A DNA stretch of 64,000 bases from Pirellulales bacterium (lineage in GTDB: Bacteria; Planctomycetota; Planctomycetia; Pirellulales; JADZDJ01). Numbering within the stretch: the stretch's first letter is position 1; each line of letters begins with the position of its first letter. The stretch covers positions 1-64,000 of the forward strand of contig DASRSD010000184.1 in the NCBI GenBank assembly GCA_035656635.1, read 5' to 3'. Both the position numbers and the translations under genes were made by a program. Below the pieces are notes generated by a model. The model had not been told where the DNA came from. It saw only the letters and a program-made list of their open reading frames with translations, and ran no database searches. Positions 61,421 to 64,000 of the stretch are shown one piece after another.

Positions 61421-62167
61421 GTGAAAAGTGGACAAACCGAAATCGTTGCTCCGCCGGTCGACGATGCACCGTTAAAGCCCACGGCCCCGCGGATGAGCGC
61501 ACTCGATGCCGGCGCCGAGGAAAACGATTACAATCCCTCGGAATCGTATCGGGCGCTGTCTACCGCAGCGGTGGCTTCGCTGGTGTTGGGTGTCCTGTCA
61601 GCATTGGCAGTGCTCGATTGGTGGCTGGGGCTGATTCCCTTTGCTGCGTTGATACTGGGCGTGTTGGCGCTGCGGAAAATTCGCAGCCAGCCGGAAGAAT
61701 ACACCGGCCGCGGCGTGGCTTTTGTCGGAATTTTTTTGGCCGTTGCGTTTTGGCTGGGCGGCTTCGGCTGGCTAGGCTACGTCCGCGCCACCGAGGTGCC
61801 GTCCGGCTACGCGCGAATCGATTATTCCCAGCTCCAACCGCATCCCGAGGATCCGCTCAACGCGGTCCCGCCGGAGGCCAAGGATCTGGACGGAAAAAAA
61901 ATCTTCATCAAAGGTTATGTTTACCCGGGCCTGCGCAAGTTGGGAATCACTCAGTTTTTACTTGTTCGCGACAACGGGACGTGCTGCTTTGGCGGCAATC
62001 CAAAAATCACCGATCGCATTCAAGTGCAGTTGAACGATTCGAAGGGCTTTGAATACACGCAGGGATTATTTAAGGTGGCGGGCACTTTCCGCGTTACGCC
62101 CGCCCGCGAAGCCGTCGACGCCAAGGGAATTGTATTTTATCACCTCGACGAGGCTTTTTTGCCATGA
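61421..62167 (+). CDS. Membrane protein with DUF4190-like and DUF3299-like domains
   Basis: A 248-residue protein with a GTG start; GAGGTAAG precedes it. Two to three membrane helices (AAVASLVLGVLSALAVLDWW, LIPFAALILGVLALRKI and GVAFVGIFLAVAFWLGGFGW, about 46-120) recall DUF4190. The C-terminal 130 residues have KKIFIKGYVYPG and FLLVRDNGTCCFGGNPKITD, the pattern of DUF3299. The Cys-Cys pair in GTCCFG is shared with the next gene. The stop overlaps the start of the downstream lipoprotein gene by four bases (ATGA). Confidence 0.72.
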   Translation: MKSGQTEIVAPPVDDAPLKPTAPRMSALDAGAEENDYNPSESYRALSTAAVASLVLGVLSALAVLDWWLGLIPFAALILGVLALRKIRSQPEEYTGRGVAFVGIFLAVAFWLGGFGWLGYVRATEVPSGYARIDYSQLQPHPEDPLNAVPPEAKDLDGKKIFIKGYVYPGLRKLGITQFLLVRDNGTCCFGGNPKITDRIQVQLNDSKGFEYTQGLFKVAGTFRVTPAREAVDAKGIVFYHLDEAFLP

Positions 62168-62739
62168 GCATGCGGTGGCAAATTTGCGGGCTGTTGTTGG
62201 CTGCAGCTTATTGTGTGGCGCTTTGCGCCGGTTGCGGCGAGCGCTCTTCGCCCGCTGCCACGGCGCTGGTTGATGCGCCCCAGGCGCATTCTAGCCAGGC
62301 GAATGTCGATTCTGCTGCTGTAGATGCCGCGGCTGCTCCGGCGAAATCCGCCACGGCAACCAATCAACCGGCGCGCGACATCGGCTTTGACAACATCAAA
62401 TTCGACATGCAAAAAGACGCGCCGTTTCAGCGCAAAATGATTACGCCGGCCATCGAACAACTCCACAACACCAAAATTCGCATTCGCGGCTACATTCTGC
62501 CCAGCTTTCAGCAAAGCGGCTTGTCGCAATTTGTGCTGGTGCGAGACAACATGCAATGCTGCTTTGGCCCTGGGGCCGCCCTGTACGATTGCATTGTGGT
62601 GCAAATGGACGGCGGACACACCGCCGATTTCACTACTCGCCCGGTGGCGGTCGAAGGCACGTTTTCGATTCAGGAAATCGCCAGCCCGGAAGGCAAATGC
62701 CTGGCCATCTATCACATGCAGGCAGACAACGTGCAGTAA
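62164..62739 (+). CDS. Lipoprotein with DUF3299-like domain
   Basis: A 191-residue lipoprotein with lipobox ALCAGC (Cys24). After an Ala/Ser-rich linker the domain reads TKIRIRGYILPSFQQSGLSQ and then FVLVRDNMQCCFGPGAALYD, very like the C-terminal domain of the preceding protein, so the two are paralogous at this domain. The start overlaps the preceding stop as ATGA, which implies translational coupling. Placed in the envelope, it may bind a metal or handle a substrate of the ABC transporter. Metal binding is inferred from the Cys pair and context only. Confidence 0.75.
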   Translation: MSMRWQICGLLLAAAYCVALCAGCGERSSPAATALVDAPQAHSSQANVDSAAVDAAAAPAKSATATNQPARDIGFDNIKFDMQKDAPFQRKMITPAIEQLHNTKIRIRGYILPSFQQSGLSQFVLVRDNMQCCFGPGAALYDCIVVQMDGGHTADFTTRPVAVEGTFSIQEIASPEGKCLAIYHMQADNVQ

Positions 62740-62799
62740 GTGTGATCCCTCCGCTGGCTGCTTCGTGCCGCCATCGCGCCTGCTTCTTTCCCGTGCTTC

Positions 62800-64000
62800 T
62801 CAACCCTTGTCGCTTTCCTTCAATCCCAAACGCGCCAGCCACCGATTTCCGGTTTTCTTCTGGGCATTGCCGGCCGACGCATCGCCGCTTGCCTGTTGCC
62901 CGGCCAGCATCGTTTTATCCTCTTCCAACTGCCGCAGCCGCTCTTCCATTTCTGTTCGTTCCCGGGCCAGGCGCGCCCGTTGGACGGAAATTTCGACTTC
63001 CGCCTGTCGCAGTTTTTCCTGCCATTCGTGCTGTAGAGCCAGCAGCCTCTGCCGCTCCTCCTGGATGAGCGCATCTTGATCGAGCACTTCCGCTTGGGCC
63101 GCGGAAACGATGGTGATTTGCTCGGCCGTGGAATTGGCGACGGCTTGAATTTCGCGCTCCGCCAGCTGCGCTTTCAGTTCGGCAATTTCCTGATCGCGCT
63201 GCGAAACCATGTCGTCGGTGATGCGAATGGTTCCTTCGACGGTAAGCCGATCATCTTCGCTCAATGCTTGTGCGTGGGTTTGTCCTGCATCGGCCTGCAA
63301 TTCTGCGAGCATGCGTTTTTTCGTCGATTCCCAATCACTGGTGAAAATGCTTTCGGCTTTGGGCGTTGTTAGCTGCGCTTTTGCTTGTGCTTGCAAATCA
63401 ACCAGCTCTTCTTCCAATTCCGCATTGCGGCGTTTCAGTTGCCGTACGTCGTCGACGGCCAATTCGAACCGCCGCTGCAAATCTTCCACGCGCTGTCCCT
63501 CCGCAGCCGGCGGCGCAGCAGCCAAACGACTTTCCACCGCCGCCAGTTGAGTTTGCAGCTCGGCGACCTGCTCGGCCAGTTCATCGCGCTCGCTTTGCAA
63601 AGCTTGCAGCGCAGATGCATCGGCGCCTTGGCCGCGAGCGTGTTGTGCGAGCTCCTGCTGCAGCGCGTCGTAATCAACCTGCAGCTCTTTCACGTCCTTT
63701 GCGGATTCGTCGGCCAGTCGCTGCGATTTCGCCAAGCGCGCGGTCAATTGTTCAATTTCCTGTCCGGCCGTCAGCAAATCGGCAGATTGGTCGGCGCGAT
63801 TTTTGTCCGCTTGCCGGCGCGCTTCTTCCCACTGCCGCCGGCTTTTTTCCAAAGCTGCCTCGTCCTCCTCCAACTGCTCCCGATCGCGCCGCAATTGCTG
63901 CCGGGCGCGGTTCATTTCTTGCTCGAAGGTTTCCCGGTCCTGATTGAGTTGCAAATGTCCACGCTCCGCCTCTTTTTGCAACGCGGCCCGCTGACGGTCG
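62800..64000 (-). CDS. Long coiled-coil protein (5' end outside window)
   Basis: The visible 400 residues are almost entirely a charged coiled coil (for example RETFEQEMNRARQQLRRDRE, LTARLAKSQRLADESAKDVK and LEEELVDLQAQAKAQL), ending in the short basic tail KTGNRWLARLGLKESDKG. The frame is open to base 64000, so the gene begins beyond the window and no start can be given. No signal peptide, membrane helix or catalytic motif is visible in this part. It resembles the large coiled-coil, filament or scaffold proteins often found in Planctomycetes. Function unknown. Confidence 0.75.
   Translation of the reverse strand, partial: DRQRAALQKEAERGHLQLNQDRETFEQEMNRARQQLRRDREQLEEDEAALEKSRRQWEEARRQADKNRADQSADLLTAGQEIEQLTARLAKSQRLADESAKDVKELQVDYDALQQELAQHARGQGADASALQALQSERDELAEQVAELQTQLAAVESRLAAAPPAAEGQRVEDLQRRFELAVDDVRQLKRRNAELEEELVDLQAQAKAQLTTPKAESIFTSDWESTKKRMLAELQADAGQTHAQALSEDDRLTVEGTIRITDDMVSQRDQEIAELKAQLAEREIQAVANSTAEQITIVSAAQAEVLDQDALIQEERQRLLALQHEWQEKLRQAEVEISVQRARLARERTEMEERLRQLEEDKTMLAGQQASGDASAGNAQKKTGNRWLARLGLKESDKG

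Overview
The window is about 57-60% GC and almost fully coding. It comes from a bacterium that looks like a Planctomycete, probably of the Pirellulales type. The evidence is the mix of typical families: a DUF1559 prepilin-like protein, a BBP7-type outer-membrane barrel, PEP-CTERM and dockerin surface proteins, rhamnogalacturonan-acetylesterase-like SGNH hydrolases, ThuA and GH57 proteins, and several small conserved proteins I associate with that phylum. No tRNA, rRNA, transposase, integrase, phage or CRISPR array was seen. Most of the window is chromosomal backbone.

Layout. 1-6.3 kb: the C-terminal half of glnE facing a short PII protein, a 2Fe-2S ferredoxin, murJ, a small conserved protein, thyX, a SnoaL-like protein and csrA. 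6.5-17 kb: lipoproteins and exported proteins of unknown role, yceH, a ThuA protein, hemP, cutA and a YugP-type zinc peptidase. 17-30 kb: housekeeping genes (PA0069-type radical SAM protein, rarA, glyA, DEAD-box helicase, aspartate aminotransferase), a 32-residue Lys/Arg-rich protein with its own terminator, an ECF sigma/anti-sigma pair, glgA and a DinB-like protein. 30-38 kb: a sterol-desaturase-like hydroxylase, galT and a GH57 glucanotransferase (glycogen or sugar-phosphate metabolism with glgA), bioD, and aguB-aguA (agmatine to putrescine). 38-43 kb: three surface-protein genes on the minus strand preceded by a clear cobalamin riboswitch, then a solitary DNA methyltransferase. 43-51.5 kb: a TIM-barrel isomerase, a SEC-C/TPR protein, a BBP7-like barrel, and an ECF sigma/anti-sigma/PDZ module. 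51.8-57.7 kb: a metal P-type ATPase, two coupled SGNH esterases and pckA. 58-62.7 kb: an ABC transporter followed by a CPFC-type exported protein and two DUF3299-like proteins, possibly a metal-handling locus. The window ends inside a long coiled-coil protein.

The most striking observation is the B12 riboswitch (about 42305-42516, minus strand) upstream of a DUF1559 protein, a beta-propeller-like dockerin/PEP-CTERM protein and a second PEP-CTERM protein. The cobalamin aptamer core, the B12-box and the closing P1 stem can all be read directly. This suggests a B12-responsive cell-surface system, by analogy with the BtuG propellers of Bacteroides. The B12-binding role is inference.

A second theme is dispersed palindromic repeats. 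At least two REPIN-like families sit in convergent gaps. One supplies the stop codons of both rarA and glyA. A repeat-like segment appears to have entered the pckA reading frame just before the P-loop, and another seems to form the N-terminal leader of the DUF1559 protein.
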